This document shows, piece by piece, positions 55,002-63,766 of a stretch of 64,000 nucleotides of DNA. The notes under the pieces were generated by a model. The model made no database searches. It worked only from the letters and a program-made list of their open reading frames with translations, and was not told the DNA's origin. The DNA is from Spirosoma luteum DSM 19990 (GTDB lineage: Bacteria > Bacteroidota > Bacteroidia > Cytophagales > Spirosomataceae): assembly GCF_000374065.1 (NCBI RefSeq), contig NZ_KB893260.1, positions 1-64,000 of the forward strand, read 5' to 3'. Position 1 is the stretch's first letter, and every line of letters begins with the position of its first letter. The translations under genes and the position numbers were made by a program.

Positions 55002-55994
55002 GTGGTAACAATTGGGAATATACAACTGCCGGATTTTCCGCTGCTCCTGGCTCCCATGGAGGATGTCAGCGATCCGCCGTTCCGGGCCGTTTGCAAAGCG
55101 AGCGGGGCCGATTTGATGTATACAGAATTCATTTCGTCCGAAGGGCTTATCCGGGATGCGGCCAAGAGTGTGCAGAAACTGGACATCTTCGAGTACGAAC
55201 GACCCATCGGTATTCAACTCTTCGGCTCCGATGTGGAAACGATGGGCGAGTGCGCCCGCATTGCCTCCCGCGCCCAACCCGACCTGATTGATATCAACTA
55301 CGGCTGCCCGGTGAAGCAAGTGGCCTGTCGGGGTGCCGGGGCCGCTTTGTTGCAGGACATTCCCAAAATGGTGCGCATGACCGAAGCCGTAGTGAAGGCC
55401 ACCCACCTGCCCGTAACGGTAAAAACCCGGCTGGGCTGGGATGAGAGTACTAAAAACGTGGGCGAGGTAGCCGAACGACTTCAGGATATTGGCATCAAAG
55501 CGCTGACCATTCACGGACGCACGCGCGTGCAGATGTACAAAGGAGAAGCCGACTGGACCCTAATCGGGCGTATTAAAGACAACCCCCGCGTTCAGATTCC
55601 CATTTTTGGCAATGGCGATATCGACTCGCCCGAAAAGGCACTGGAATACAAAAATCGGTACGGGGTCGATGGGGTTATGATTGGCCGGGCCAGTATCGGA
55701 CATCCCTGGATTTTTAATGAAATCAAACACTTCGTGCAAACAGGGCAGCACCTGCCCCCGCCAACCGTGGCCGACCGGGTAGCGGTTTGTCGGCAGCACC
55801 TCGACTTTTCCATTCGCTGGAAGGGAGAAATTGTGGGCTTGTTCGAGATGCGCCGTCACTACGCCAACTATTTTAAAGGACTACCCGATTTCAAACCGTA
55901 CCGGATGCAACTGGTAACGACTGATTCGTACGCCGGGGTTTCGGCGCTGCTGGATGAGGTAGCCGAAACGTACGATCTGGCCTTGATTGGTTGA
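55002..55994 (+). CDS. dusB: tRNA dihydrouridine synthase, DusB type
   Basis: FMN enzyme reducing uridines in tRNA D-loops with NADPH. About 330 residues from the GTG at 55002, preceded by AGGA at 54993-54996; another GTG at 54978 would add eight residues. The protein starts VVTIGNIQLPDFPLLLAPMEDVSDPPFRAVCK. INYGCPVKQVACRGAGAALL carries the catalytic cysteine in the GCP motif. VKTRLGWDE, TIHGRTRVQMYKGEADW and GNGDI complete the TIM-barrel FMN site. Intact. The stop overlaps the open frame of the following transporter gene, pointing to co-transcription. Confidence 0.92.
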   Translation: MVTIGNIQLPDFPLLLAPMEDVSDPPFRAVCKASGADLMYTEFISSEGLIRDAAKSVQKLDIFEYERPIGIQLFGSDVETMGECARIASRAQPDLIDINYGCPVKQVACRGAGAALLQDIPKMVRMTEAVVKATHLPVTVKTRLGWDESTKNVGEVAERLQDIGIKALTIHGRTRVQMYKGEADWTLIGRIKDNPRVQIPIFGNGDIDSPEKALEYKNRYGVDGVMIGRASIGHPWIFNEIKHFVQTGQHLPPPTVADRVAVCRQHLDFSIRWKGEIVGLFEMRRHYANYFKGLPDFKPYRMQLVTTDSYAGVSALLDEVAETYDLALIG

Positions 55995-56011
55995 CACTGC
56001 CCAAAAAAAAG

Positions 56012-56920
56012 ATGACTATAAGCGAACCCGTTATTACCCCTCAGAAGCGGCCCCTGCTGGCGTGGGTATTGCTGTCCTTATTGGCATTGGTGTGGGGTAG
56101 TTCGTTTATTCTTATCAAACGGAGTCTGGTTGCTTTTCCTCCCGAGCAGGTAGGGGCGGGGCGGCTGGTATTCGCCCTGTTGTTTTTTACACCTTTTCTG
56201 GCGCAGCAAAGTCGTCAGGATTCTATTCGACTGGTGGTCAGGCAGCGGTGGATGGCCCTGCTGGCGTCGGCTATAATAGGATTCGTTATTCCCGCCTTTT
56301 TATTTGCCGAAGCAGGAGCACATCTGAATAGTTCGCTGGCTGGAGCACTTAACTCATTGAGCCCCCTGTTTACGCTGATTCTGGGTGGCGTATTTTTTGG
56401 CCAGTCGCTTAAACTCAAGCAGGTGACGGGTATTCTGCTGGGACTAACTGGTTCATTACTGCTGGTGTTTTTTAGCAACACGGGTTCCTTTGAACTAAAC
56501 GGGTATGCCCTGTTAATCGTTGTGGCAACTGTGTGTTACGGGTTGAATACCAACCTCATTGGCCGGTACCTGAGTCATTTGCCCGCTCTGGTGTCAACCG
56601 CCTGGTTGTTTGCCTTCGCCGGGCCTATCGCCCTGCTCACGCTCATGCCAACCGATTTCTTGGAGCGGGTAATGGCCGTCCGGACTAACTGGCCGCTGGC
56701 AGCACTGGCTACACTGGGGATATTGGGTTCGGGGATGATGTCCATCTTTTTCAATCGCGTCATGCAACTGTCATCGCCCCTGTTTGCGGCTTCGGTTACG
56801 TACCTCATTCCTATTATAGCCCTGATGTGGGGTGTTTTGGACGGAGAAACCATTTACCCCGTGCAGTTTGTCGGCATGGCCGTATGTTTGTTGGGAATCT
56901 GGCTGGTAAACCGAACTTAA
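56012..56920 (+). CDS. EamA-family (DMT superfamily) transporter
   Basis: About 302 residues from the ATG at 56012; the open frame reaches back to a TTG at 55991 that overlaps the dusB stop. Ten hydrophobic helices arranged as two EamA halves: ALVWGSSFILIKRSLVAFPPEQVGAGRLVFALLF at the start and LSPLFTLILGGVFFGQSLKLKQVTGILLGLTGSLLLVFF, then a second such repeat. These proteins export metabolites or amino acids; the substrate cannot be read. It lies between dusB and a biotinyl carrier gene, all in the same direction. Confidence 0.87.
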   Translation: MTISEPVITPQKRPLLAWVLLSLLALVWGSSFILIKRSLVAFPPEQVGAGRLVFALLFFTPFLAQQSRQDSIRLVVRQRWMALLASAIIGFVIPAFLFAEAGAHLNSSLAGALNSLSPLFTLILGGVFFGQSLKLKQVTGILLGLTGSLLLVFFSNTGSFELNGYALLIVVATVCYGLNTNLIGRYLSHLPALVSTAWLFAFAGPIALLTLMPTDFLERVMAVRTNWPLAALATLGILGSGMMSIFFNRVMQLSSPLFAASVTYLIPIIALMWGVLDGETIYPVQFVGMAVCLLGIWLVNRT

Positions 56921-56974
56921 TGTCGGGATTAAATGGCACTTTTGCCTTCCGGCGTCTATAATACCTTAACCGTT

Positions 56975-57472
56975 ATGTACCAGACAACCCTCAACCAGCA
57001 ACCCGCCACGATTGACTTTACCACCAATGGTCCGCTACTCAATAGCGAACCCTTCCACTGGGACCTTGTCCGTATTACCGACCGCACGTTCCATATTATT
57101 CACCAGAACAAGTCGTACACCGCAGAAGTGCTGGAGATGAACCAGGCCGAAAAAACGGTGAGCCTGAAAATTAACGGCCATCTCCATCAGGTGCAGCTAA
57201 AAGACCGCTTCGACCTGTTGCTCGAAACGATGGGCATGAGCAACGCAGCCAGCAAAAAAATCAATGAACTGAAAGCACCCATGCCGGGGATGATTGTAGG
57301 TATCAGCGTACAGCCGGGCGACGTGGTCAAAAAAGGCGATAGCCTGTTGATTCTGGAAGCCATGAAGATGGAAAACGTACTGAAAGCCCCCAGCGATGCC
57401 GTCATAAAAACGATACGGCCCAGCAAAGGAGACCGCGTTGAGAAGGGGCAGCTATTGGTAGAATTTGACTAG
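56975..57472 (+). CDS. Biotinyl-domain carrier protein
   Basis: About 165 residues from the ATG at 56975 (the open frame begins at 56933). The C-terminal 70 residues are a biotinyl/lipoyl domain: LKAPMPGMIVGISVQPGDVVKKGDSLLILEAMKMENVLKAP, with the biotin-accepting lysine in EAMKMEN. The N-terminal part (TIDFTTNGPLLNSEPFHWDLVRITDRTFHII) is a beta-rich region often found in the carrier subunit of acyl-CoA or oxaloacetate-type carboxylases in Bacteroidota. No carboxylase or biotin carboxylase gene is adjacent, so it must pair with subunits elsewhere. The window's biotin synthase gene is 28 kb away. Confidence 0.87.
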   Translation: MYQTTLNQQPATIDFTTNGPLLNSEPFHWDLVRITDRTFHIIHQNKSYTAEVLEMNQAEKTVSLKINGHLHQVQLKDRFDLLLETMGMSNAASKKINELKAPMPGMIVGISVQPGDVVKKGDSLLILEAMKMENVLKAPSDAVIKTIRPSKGDRVEKGQLLVEFD

Positions 57473-57490
57473 ACTGGTATTTATAAGGGT

Positions 57491-58462
57491 ATGGATACCG
57501 TACCCTCCCGTCGCCGTTTTCTAACTCAGGCAGCCTTAGCCGCCGGTGCCCTGCCACTCTGGTCGCCCGTTTTCGCTACAGAACCCACCACGGGCGCGGC
57601 CGTCGATGTGCCCGATATTCATATTTTTTCGAAACACCTGCAATTCCTGAATTACACCGACATGGCCGACGCTGCGGCCGAAATGGGGTTCGACGGAGTT
57701 GATTTGAGCGTTCGTCCCGACGGGCACGTACTGCCCGAACGGGTAGAAGATGACTTGCCAAAAGCGGCCGAGGCCCTCAAAAAAGCTGGATTGCCGCCCA
57801 AACTAATGACGACTGCCGTTGGTGATGTGGGCAACCAAACCGACGTCCGGGTGTTGAAAACGGCTGCCCAACTTGGTTTTCAGTTGTACCGGATGGTCTG
57901 GTATCCCTATCCTAATAACCGCTCTATCCCCGATTCTATTCACCAGTTTCAGGAGCAGATACGGGCGCTGGGCGAATTGAACAAATCCTTGAAGCTGACG
58001 GGGTGCTACCAGAATCACGCCGGGCTGCTGGCCGGAGCAACGGTCTGGGAAATCTGGGAGATGCTCAAAACCGCCGACCCGCAGCACATGGGTGCCCAGT
58101 TCGACATCCGGCATGCTGTGGTAGAAGGAGGCTTATCGTGGCCTAATGGCCTGCGGTTACTGATGCCGAAAATCAAGAGTATTACAGTAAAAGATTTTTA
58201 CTGGATGAACAGAAATGCCGGGGGCGGGGCCGACAAATGGGTCGTGCAGGACGTACCCCTGGGCGAGGGTATGGTGGCCTTCAAAACCTATTTTCAACTG
58301 CTCAAACAGGCCAGCCTGACAGTTCCGGTTACCCTGCATATTGAATACCCGATGGGCGGGGCCGAACACGGGGCAACGAAACTGTCAATCCCTAAAAGTG
58401 AGTTGTTTACGGCTATGAAACGGGATCTGGCGATGGTGAAGGCCCTTTGGAAATCGGCATGA
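57491..58462 (+). CDS. Tat-exported sugar phosphate isomerase/epimerase-like protein
   Basis: 323 residues. A twin-arginine signal is at the N-terminus ([21 protein letters not shown]). The body is a xylose isomerase-like TIM barrel: [44 protein letters not shown], then [31 protein letters not shown] and LHIEYPMGG, with likely metal ligands in E, D, H and E positions of these motifs. Many Bacteroidota carry such exported TIM-barrel proteins without defined substrate. The gene follows the carrier gene by 18 bp, so it may be co-transcribed, but a functional link is not evident. Confidence 0.85.
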   Translation: MDTVPSRRRFLTQAALAAGALPLWSPVFATEPTTGAAVDVPDIHIFSKHLQFLNYTDMADAAAEMGFDGVDLSVRPDGHVLPERVEDDLPKAAEALKKAGLPPKLMTTAVGDVGNQTDVRVLKTAAQLGFQLYRMVWYPYPNNRSIPDSIHQFQEQIRALGELNKSLKLTGCYQNHAGLLAGATVWEIWEMLKTADPQHMGAQFDIRHAVVEGGLSWPNGLRLLMPKIKSITVKDFYWMNRNAGGGADKWVVQDVPLGEGMVAFKTYFQLLKQASLTVPVTLHIEYPMGGAEHGATKLSIPKSELFTAMKRDLAMVKALWKSA

Positions 58463-58526
58463 ACTTCACTTTTCTGTCGTTTCATTCCTCCCTTTTTTCC
58501 TATCTTTACCCGCAAAATTCCCCCTC

Positions 58527-59249
58527 ATGACATCGCAAACAAGGTATAAACGGATTCTGCTCAAGCTGAGCGGAGAGGCACTGGCTGGGCCAAACGGGCA
58601 TAATATTGACCCGATGGTACTCGAAAAATACAGTCAGGAAATCAGGGAGGTAGCTGATCTGGGTGTGCAGGTTGCCATCGTAATTGGCGGAGGAAATATT
58701 TTTAGGGGTGTATCCGGGCAGCGTTCCGGCATCGACCGTGTACAGGGCGACTATATGGGGATGCTCGCCACGGTAATCAACGCTATGGCTATTCAAAGTT
58801 CGCTGGAGGAACACGGTATGTATACGCGGGTAATGTCGGCCATCCGCATGGAGCAGGTCTGTGAACCGTACGTACGCCGGCGGGCCGTGCGCCACCTCGA
58901 GAAAGGACGCGTGGTGATTTTTGCGGCCGGTACCGGCAATCCGTATTTCACGACGGACTCGACAGCCGCCCTGCGGGCCATCGAAATAGAAGCCGATGTG
59001 GTACTCAAGGGGACTAAAGTGGATGGTGTTTATACCGCCGACCCGATGAAAGATAAAACGGCTACCCGCTATACCACCATCAGTTTTGAGGACGTTTACG
59101 AAAAGAAACTGAACGTAATGGACCTGACGGCCTTTACGCTGTGCCAGGAAAACAACCTGCCCATCATCGTATTTAACATGAATGAAGAGGGGAGCCTGCT
59201 AAGACTGATAAAGGGTGACGATATTGGTACACTTATCACCGCGAAATAG
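58527..59249 (+). CDS. pyrH: UMP kinase
   Basis: Phosphorylates UMP to UDP in pyrimidine synthesis; hexameric amino acid kinase-family enzyme. 240 residues: [16 protein letters not shown] (nucleotide-binding lysine and glycine loop), [81 protein letters not shown]. Full length. TATCTTTA at about 58500 may be a -7 element. It precedes frr by 129 bp, the conserved order in most bacteria, though the gap is larger than usual. Confidence 0.95.
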   Translation: MTSQTRYKRILLKLSGEALAGPNGHNIDPMVLEKYSQEIREVADLGVQVAIVIGGGNIFRGVSGQRSGIDRVQGDYMGMLATVINAMAIQSSLEEHGMYTRVMSAIRMEQVCEPYVRRRAVRHLEKGRVVIFAAGTGNPYFTTDSTAALRAIEIEADVVLKGTKVDGVYTADPMKDKTATRYTTISFEDVYEKKLNVMDLTAFTLCQENNLPIIVFNMNEEGSLLRLIKGDDIGTLITAK

Positions 59250-59378
59250 ATAATGTTTACGGTTTTTGGATACGCCGGAGCAGCTACGCGGTGACGTCTT
59301 TAAACCGCTGCTGGAACCTCTTACATCCGCGCTGAGCCACTGAAAACCGTAAACAGAGAACCGAAAACCGAAAGAAAA
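59250..59378 (+). other. pyrH-frr spacer with a distant inverted repeat
   Basis: 129 bp. A 12-bp inverted repeat, GTTTACGGTTTT (59255-59266) and AAAACCGTAAAC (59343-59354), encloses about 76 nt, and the related words GAAAACCG and AACCGAAAG recur just before frr. It could form a long-range stem in the leader of frr. No gene recognised in the loop. Confidence 0.4.
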
Positions 59379-59939
59379 ATGGAAGAAATCGAGCTATTCC
59401 TCGACGATGCAAAGGATACGATGGAGAAGGCACTCAAGCACTTAGCCATCGAATTGACCAAAATCCGTGCTGGCAAAGCAAATACGGGTATGCTGGATGG
59501 GATTCAGGTAGAATATTACGGAATGTTGTCGCCCCTGCATACAGTGGCTTCCGTTAACACCCCCGATGCCCGAACAATCGTTATTAAACCGTTTGAGAAA
59601 AAGCTCATCAGTGAGGTAGAGAAAGCCATTCGTAACTCGAACCTTGGCCTGAACCCGAACAACGACGGCGAGCAGATTCGGCTTAGCATTCCTCCCCTTA
59701 CCGAAGAGCGCCGACGCGACCTGGTCAAAAAGGTAAAGCAGGAGGTAGAGACGGCCAAAGTAAACGTGCGCAATATTCGCAAGGACACCAACGGCGATAT
59801 CCGCAAACTAACCAAAGACGGCGTGTCGGAAGATGCGGTGAAAGTAGGCGAGGAGCGCGTTCAGAAACTGACTGATGCCTTCATTGCCCGGATCGACGAA
59901 ACATTTGTGGCCAAAGAGAAAGATATTCTGATCGTGTAG
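59379..59939 (+). CDS. frr: Ribosome recycling factor
   Basis: Releases ribosomes from mRNA after termination together with EF-G. 186 residues: the domain I start DDAKDTMEKALKHLAIELTKIRAGKANTGMLDGIQVEYYG, domain II (SPLHTVASVNTPDARTIVIKPFEKKLI) and the C-terminal helix (RDLVKKVKQEVETAKVNVRNIRKDTNGDIRKLTKDGVSEDAVKVGEERVQKLTDAFIARIDE). Length is normal. The last 231 bp plus downstream sequence are present again at 63408-63761, showing that this 3' end served as an insertion or duplication point; this copy is the complete one. Confidence 0.95.
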   Translation: MEEIELFLDDAKDTMEKALKHLAIELTKIRAGKANTGMLDGIQVEYYGMLSPLHTVASVNTPDARTIVIKPFEKKLISEVEKAIRNSNLGLNPNNDGEQIRLSIPPLTEERRRDLVKKVKQEVETAKVNVRNIRKDTNGDIRKLTKDGVSEDAVKVGEERVQKLTDAFIARIDETFVAKEKDILIV

Positions 59940-60061
59940 GACTCCCACCAGCGCAGTAGCTAACAGGAAGCGCCGGTTACGTGTTGACGTAACCGGCGCT
60001 TCCTGTTAGGGAGCAATATAACTGACCCCACCAACTGAACGTACCTTTTTTCTGGCGAAGC
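59708..60061 (+). repeat. 354-bp direct repeat, copy 1 (frr 3' end and terminator)
   Basis: Matches 63408-63761 with seven visible differences. Three are synonymous third-position changes in the first 60 bp (59750, 59756 and 59759); four lie after the hairpin (60017, 60019, 60048, 60049). The central 250 bp or so are identical. Confidence 0.93.
59960..60009. terminator. Long perfect hairpin after frr
   Basis: 22-bp perfect stem (59960-59981 with 59988-60009) and a 6-nt loop, no T tract, 20 bp after the frr stop, between frr and the convergent phosphatase gene. An identical copy lies at 63660-63709. Confidence 0.75.
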
Positions 60062-60086
60062 CGTAAACCGGATTAACAGACGTCAG

Positions 60087-63000
60087 TCATAGGCTTAATA
60101 GCAACTGGGCACCCAGGCCATAAATCAGTTTTGTAGCAGGATCAAATTTTAGACTGAGTGCGTGAGCCTGTAGGCTGGCTGGAATAGTTACATTGTGCTT
60201 GATTTGGAGCATGTCAGTACTGACCGGTATGCGATTGCCTGACCAAACGGTGGGGTCGTTCCAGTTGCCGGTTTTAACGGTAAACATGGTTCCGGTGCCG
60301 GTTACCTGTACAACATACGTATCCAGCAGGCAATTTTTGCTATCGCGAACCACATAGGTAGTACTGGTAGTGGGTGTAACAACGACCGAACGGTCTGTGG
60401 CTGTAAATGTAGGGCTGGTAGGACTGCTCCAGACATAGTCACTGATAAACGATGCCGAGAGTGTGGCCGACTGCCCGTTCGTGATGGTGAGCGATTGCGT
60501 TTTGTCCACATCTTTCATCATCGTGAACTGATCCGTTATAGTGTAAGAACCTGGTCCACTAAGAAGGAATTTTGCGTCCAGTCTATTATCTTCGACTTCC
60601 ATGTAAAACGATCCGCCCATCAACTTCTGGGTTGTTCCGGGTACCATGGCCGGGTGAAGGCCTAAATTCGGTGCAGTTGGTTCGAGAGCACCCGATGATC
60701 CTGATACTACATACACGGTGCCCTGTTTCTCTTTCTCAGACGTGTTTTTGTAGGGGCAGGTATTGGGTGATCCGTCGTACCGCCCTGACCCCCTGTCTTC
60801 CGGAAATACCTTAGTCGGTACTGTGAACTCACTCATATAACCATAATGGTCGTGCAACGGATACGACCGCTCATACACGTGGCTATGGCCGCTAACGACC
60901 ATATCGACTCCAAATCGTTCGAGAATTGGATTGATTCTTTCACGAGTGCGGACCAAAATCGAATCATCAGTCGCTGAATTTCCTGCTTCTGAATCGTGCG
61001 TACCCCGCGTATAGGGCGGATGGTGCATGTATACGATTTTCCACTTCTGGGTAGTAGCTTCCAAGTCTTGCTTCAACCACTTAATCTGTGCATTTGGGAT
61101 TTCGTAACCCACAGTGGTTACATCTTCATAGTATCCTCTATTTATTTTTGGCGAAGTGCTGCTCACCTGTACGGGATTCTTTCCGTAGCTATCGAGCATA
61201 ACGAAGTGAATAGGTCCGTAATCGAATGAGTAATATTGCTCCGATTGTGAGGGAAACCCGCCTGCTTCGGCGTTGGTAGGCAGGCTAAACATATCATAAT
61301 AAGGCATATCGTGCTCCACCCACCGGTTAGGTGCTGATGGGTAACCAATGTAGTCAAAATAATCATGGTTTCCCGGGACTGTATACAGCATAGTGTTCTT
61401 CAGTAAACTACTCTTGAATGGGTTGAAAAAATTAGTCTGGTACTGGCTATCAGCCCCATCGTATGAGTTATCTCCGGTAAGCATCCAGAGGTTAGTAAGC
61501 GAATCTCCCCGGTCTGTCCGAAATTTGAGAAAGGCATCCCGCACGTACGCCTGATTTGTATTGACGTTGGTACCAACATCCCCGAAAGTAGCAATGCGAA
61601 TTTTACGTTTGGACGTGAGCAGGGGTGCCGTTTTGAAATAATTGTTCGGGCCCTGCTCCAGAACCCCCGACGTAGTGCCCACGGAGTAGAAATACTGACG
61701 ATCGGGCTGGAGTCCGGTTAGCCGTACTTCGTGCTCAGTCGTACTGGTTGGGTCATTAACTACCCCGGTCAAACTGGTTGCCGAAAGGCCAAACGTTACC
61801 CGACTGGTAGTAGGTACATTGGTACGCCAGCGGACGGTAGCGCCCGAGGAAGCGCCCGAAGAGGTGCCCAGTTGCAGGTAAGGTCCCCGGGTTATGCTCA
61901 CTGTATTTGGTGCCTGGAGCAGTTCCATATTGAAGCGGATGTCGGAACTGGTAGCCGAGGTTTGATGAATTTCAACCGCAATCAGGTTCTGACCCTCCGC
62001 AAACCAACTGGCTTGTACAGGTACAGTTACCCAAGTCAGTTCTTCGGCATTGTTAGGAATAGCCGTTGCAGTCGTTGAGTAGGTAATGGTGCCCGCTGGC
62101 AAGTTCTCCCGAACCCGTTCGGTTCCGTTTATATAAACAAGTATGCCGTCGTCCCGCTGGTAGCGCAGGGAGAAACTGGAACCCGCCACGTTAGCCAGGT
62201 TTACTTTCTTTCGGAAATAGGTGGTAATGGATTTGGCGGTGCAGGTCTTACAGCTTGGTGAGGTGGCTACGGTACCCACGCATTCATCCAAGCAGGTGCC
62301 CCCCTGGTCTACTACTGTAGGGGGTTTAGTAGCCGGGGGGACTATGTCGCCCTGTTCTCCGTAGCCCAAGGGAGAAGCCCCATCGTACCAGGGCGGGTTT
62401 GTATCATTAAATAGCGGGTTACTTTTCCAGCTAGGATCAGGGTCGCCCGAGGTGACCAGGTATTGCCAGATTGCCCCGGTCGTGAAGGTAGACGAAGTGG
62501 GGGTGCTCTGAATCAGTTCCAGGTTAAAACGAATGTCGGAACTGGTAGCCGAGTACTGATGTATTTCGGTAGTAATCAGATTTTGTCCCTCCGTTAGTAG
62601 CGAACTATACCGGGCTGGATCAACTGAAACCCAGACCACCTCATCGGGATCCGGTGGAAAAGCAGTAGCGAGGGTTGTGTAGCTTATGGGTGCAGGAGCC
62701 AGCGGCATATTCTCCCGAATTACCTCCGTGCCATTTATATACAGCACGATGCCATCGTCCCGCTGATAGCGCATGGTGAAGCTGGACCCAGATACATTGG
62801 TCAGGTTTACTTTTTTTCGGAAATAGGTTGTAATGGATCTGGCCGTGCATGTTTTACAGCTTGGTGGACTGGCTACGGTACCCACGCATTCATCCACGCA
62901 GGTACCTCCTTCACTAGCGATGGTGACAGACGGAGATCCCTGACCGCCGTAGCCCAGGGGAGATGGCCCACCGTACCAGGGCGGATCTGTATCATTAAAC

Positions 63001-63218
63001 AGGGGGTTACTTTTCCAGCCCGGATCAGGATCGCCCGAGGTGACCAGATACCGCCACGTACTTCCCGACGTGAGTATGGTGGATGACGCAGGAGCGTGTG
63101 TGCGGGCTGGTGGGGTATAAGGTATGTATGCCTCCACAGATAGTGGTTTCACGTTCTTTACATCAGGGTGGGACCATCCTGGCAAAATTGACCATAGAAG
63201 AATTAGAAAGTTTACCAT
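60087..63218 (-). CDS. Large secreted purple acid phosphatase-like metallophosphatase
   Basis: 1,043 residues with a short signal (FLILLWSILPGWSHP). Two tandem beta-sandwich domains of about 190 residues (about 48-235 and 243-435) each end TSSDIRFN-E-L and each carry a CX3CX9CX2C insert (GGTC.DECVGTV...SCKTCT). A purple acid phosphatase N-domain (TRGPYLQLGTSSGASSGATVRWRTN) follows, then the catalytic domain with TFGDVG, GDNSYDG, GNHDYF, MHHPPYTRG and GHSHVYERSYP, the dinuclear metal site. The end holds a PKD/Ig-like part and a G8-like stretch (TVKTGNWNDPTVWSGNRIP). It hydrolyses phosphate esters outside the cytoplasm. It is the only gene between the two frr-end repeats, so it probably arrived with that insertion. 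Confidence 0.87.
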   Translation of the reverse strand: MVNFLILLWSILPGWSHPDVKNVKPLSVEAYIPYTPPARTHAPASSTILTSGSTWRYLVTSGDPDPGWKSNPLFNDTDPPWYGGPSPLGYGGQGSPSVTIASEGGTCVDECVGTVASPPSCKTCTARSITTYFRKKVNLTNVSGSSFTMRYQRDDGIVLYINGTEVIRENMPLAPAPISYTTLATAFPPDPDEVVWVSVDPARYSSLLTEGQNLITTEIHQYSATSSDIRFNLELIQSTPTSSTFTTGAIWQYLVTSGDPDPSWKSNPLFNDTNPPWYDGASPLGYGEQGDIVPPATKPPTVVDQGGTCLDECVGTVATSPSCKTCTAKSITTYFRKKVNLANVAGSSFSLRYQRDDGILVYINGTERVRENLPAGTITYSTTATAIPNNAEELTWVTVPVQASWFAEGQNLIAVEIHQTSATSSDIRFNMELLQAPNTVSITRGPYLQLGTSSGASSGATVRWRTNVPTTSRVTFGLSATSLTGVVNDPTSTTEHEVRLTGLQPDRQYFYSVGTTSGVLEQGPNNYFKTAPLLTSKRKIRIATFGDVGTNVNTNQAYVRDAFLKFRTDRGDSLTNLWMLTGDNSYDGADSQYQTNFFNPFKSSLLKNTMLYTVPGNHDYFDYIGYPSAPNRWVEHDMPYYDMFSLPTNAEAGGFPSQSEQYYSFDYGPIHFVMLDSYGKNPVQVSSTSPKINRGYYEDVTTVGYEIPNAQIKWLKQDLEATTQKWKIVYMHHPPYTRGTHDSEAGNSATDDSILVRTRERINPILERFGVDMVVSGHSHVYERSYPLHDHYGYMSEFTVPTKVFPEDRGSGRYDGSPNTCPYKNTSEKEKQGTVYVVSGSSGALEPTAPNLGLHPAMVPGTTQKLMGGSFYMEVEDNRLDAKFLLSGPGSYTITDQFTMMKDVDKTQSLTITNGQSATLSASFISDYVWSSPTSPTFTATDRSVVVTPTTSTTYVVRDSKNCLLDTYVVQVTGTGTMFTVKTGNWNDPTVWSGNRIPVSTDMLQIKHNVTIPASLQAHALSLKFDPATKLIYGLGAQLLLSL

Positions 63219-63407
63219 GATATTTCACTATTATCATTGGATTATATGAATATTGAATTCTTTTTTTGTACTTTTTATTTTGAATATACTACTATCTATC
63301 GTATTATTTATATAAGAAGGTTAATATTTTTTATTGTAAAATATTGGGTTCAAACTAACCGGTTAACCAGCCAGTACAGCCTATTGGGCAGGGTCTTTTG
63401 GTAACGG
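63219..63407. other. AT-rich upstream region of the phosphatase gene
   Basis: About 190 bp, far richer in A and T than the rest of the window (63230-63350 especially), carrying presumably the promoter of the leftward phosphatase gene. No gene seen. Ends where the second frr repeat starts. Confidence 0.6.
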
Positions 63408-63408
63408 G

Positions 63409-63639
63409 CGCCGACGCGACCTGGTCAAAAAGGTAAAGCAGGAGGTAGAAACGGCGAAGGTAAACGTGCGCAATATTCGCAAGGACACCAACGGCGATAT
63501 CCGCAAACTAACCAAAGACGGCGTGTCGGAAGATGCGGTGAAAGTAGGCGAGGAGCGCGTTCAGAAACTGACTGATGCCTTCATTGCCCGGATCGACGAA
63601 ACATTTGTGGCCAAAGAGAAAGATATTCTGATCGTGTAG
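63409..63639 (+). pseudogene. 3' fragment of frr
   Basis: Encodes residues 111-186 of ribosome recycling factor in frame to the TAG at 63637-63639, without the first 110 residues or a start signal. Protein sequence is identical to the full gene; only synonymous bases differ. A leftover of the duplication, not expected to function. Confidence 0.92.
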
Positions 63640-63659
63640 GACTCCCACCAGCGCAGTAG

Positions 63660-63709
63660 CTAACAGGAAGCGCCGGTTACGTGTTGACGTAACCGGCGCT
63701 TCCTGTTAG
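63660..63709. terminator. Duplicated frr hairpin
   Basis: Identical to the hairpin at 59960-60009; it lies before the convergent partial gene at 63767. Confidence 0.75.
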
Positions 63710-63766
63710 GGAGCAACACAACTGACCCCACCAACTGAACGTACCTTGCTTCTGGCGAAGCGGCCG

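Larger units (their letters stand above)
63408..63761 (+). repeat. 354-bp direct repeat, copy 2
   Basis: Second copy of 59708-60061 at an offset of exactly 3,700 bp throughout, with no indels. The flanking sequences on both sides differ from those of copy 1. Confidence 0.93.

Noticed and set aside
60062-63407. Prophage or classic integrative element between the frr repeats
   Set aside because: No integrase, relaxase or phage gene is present; only the direct repeat and one cargo-like gene support insertion, so only an insertion footprint is claimed.
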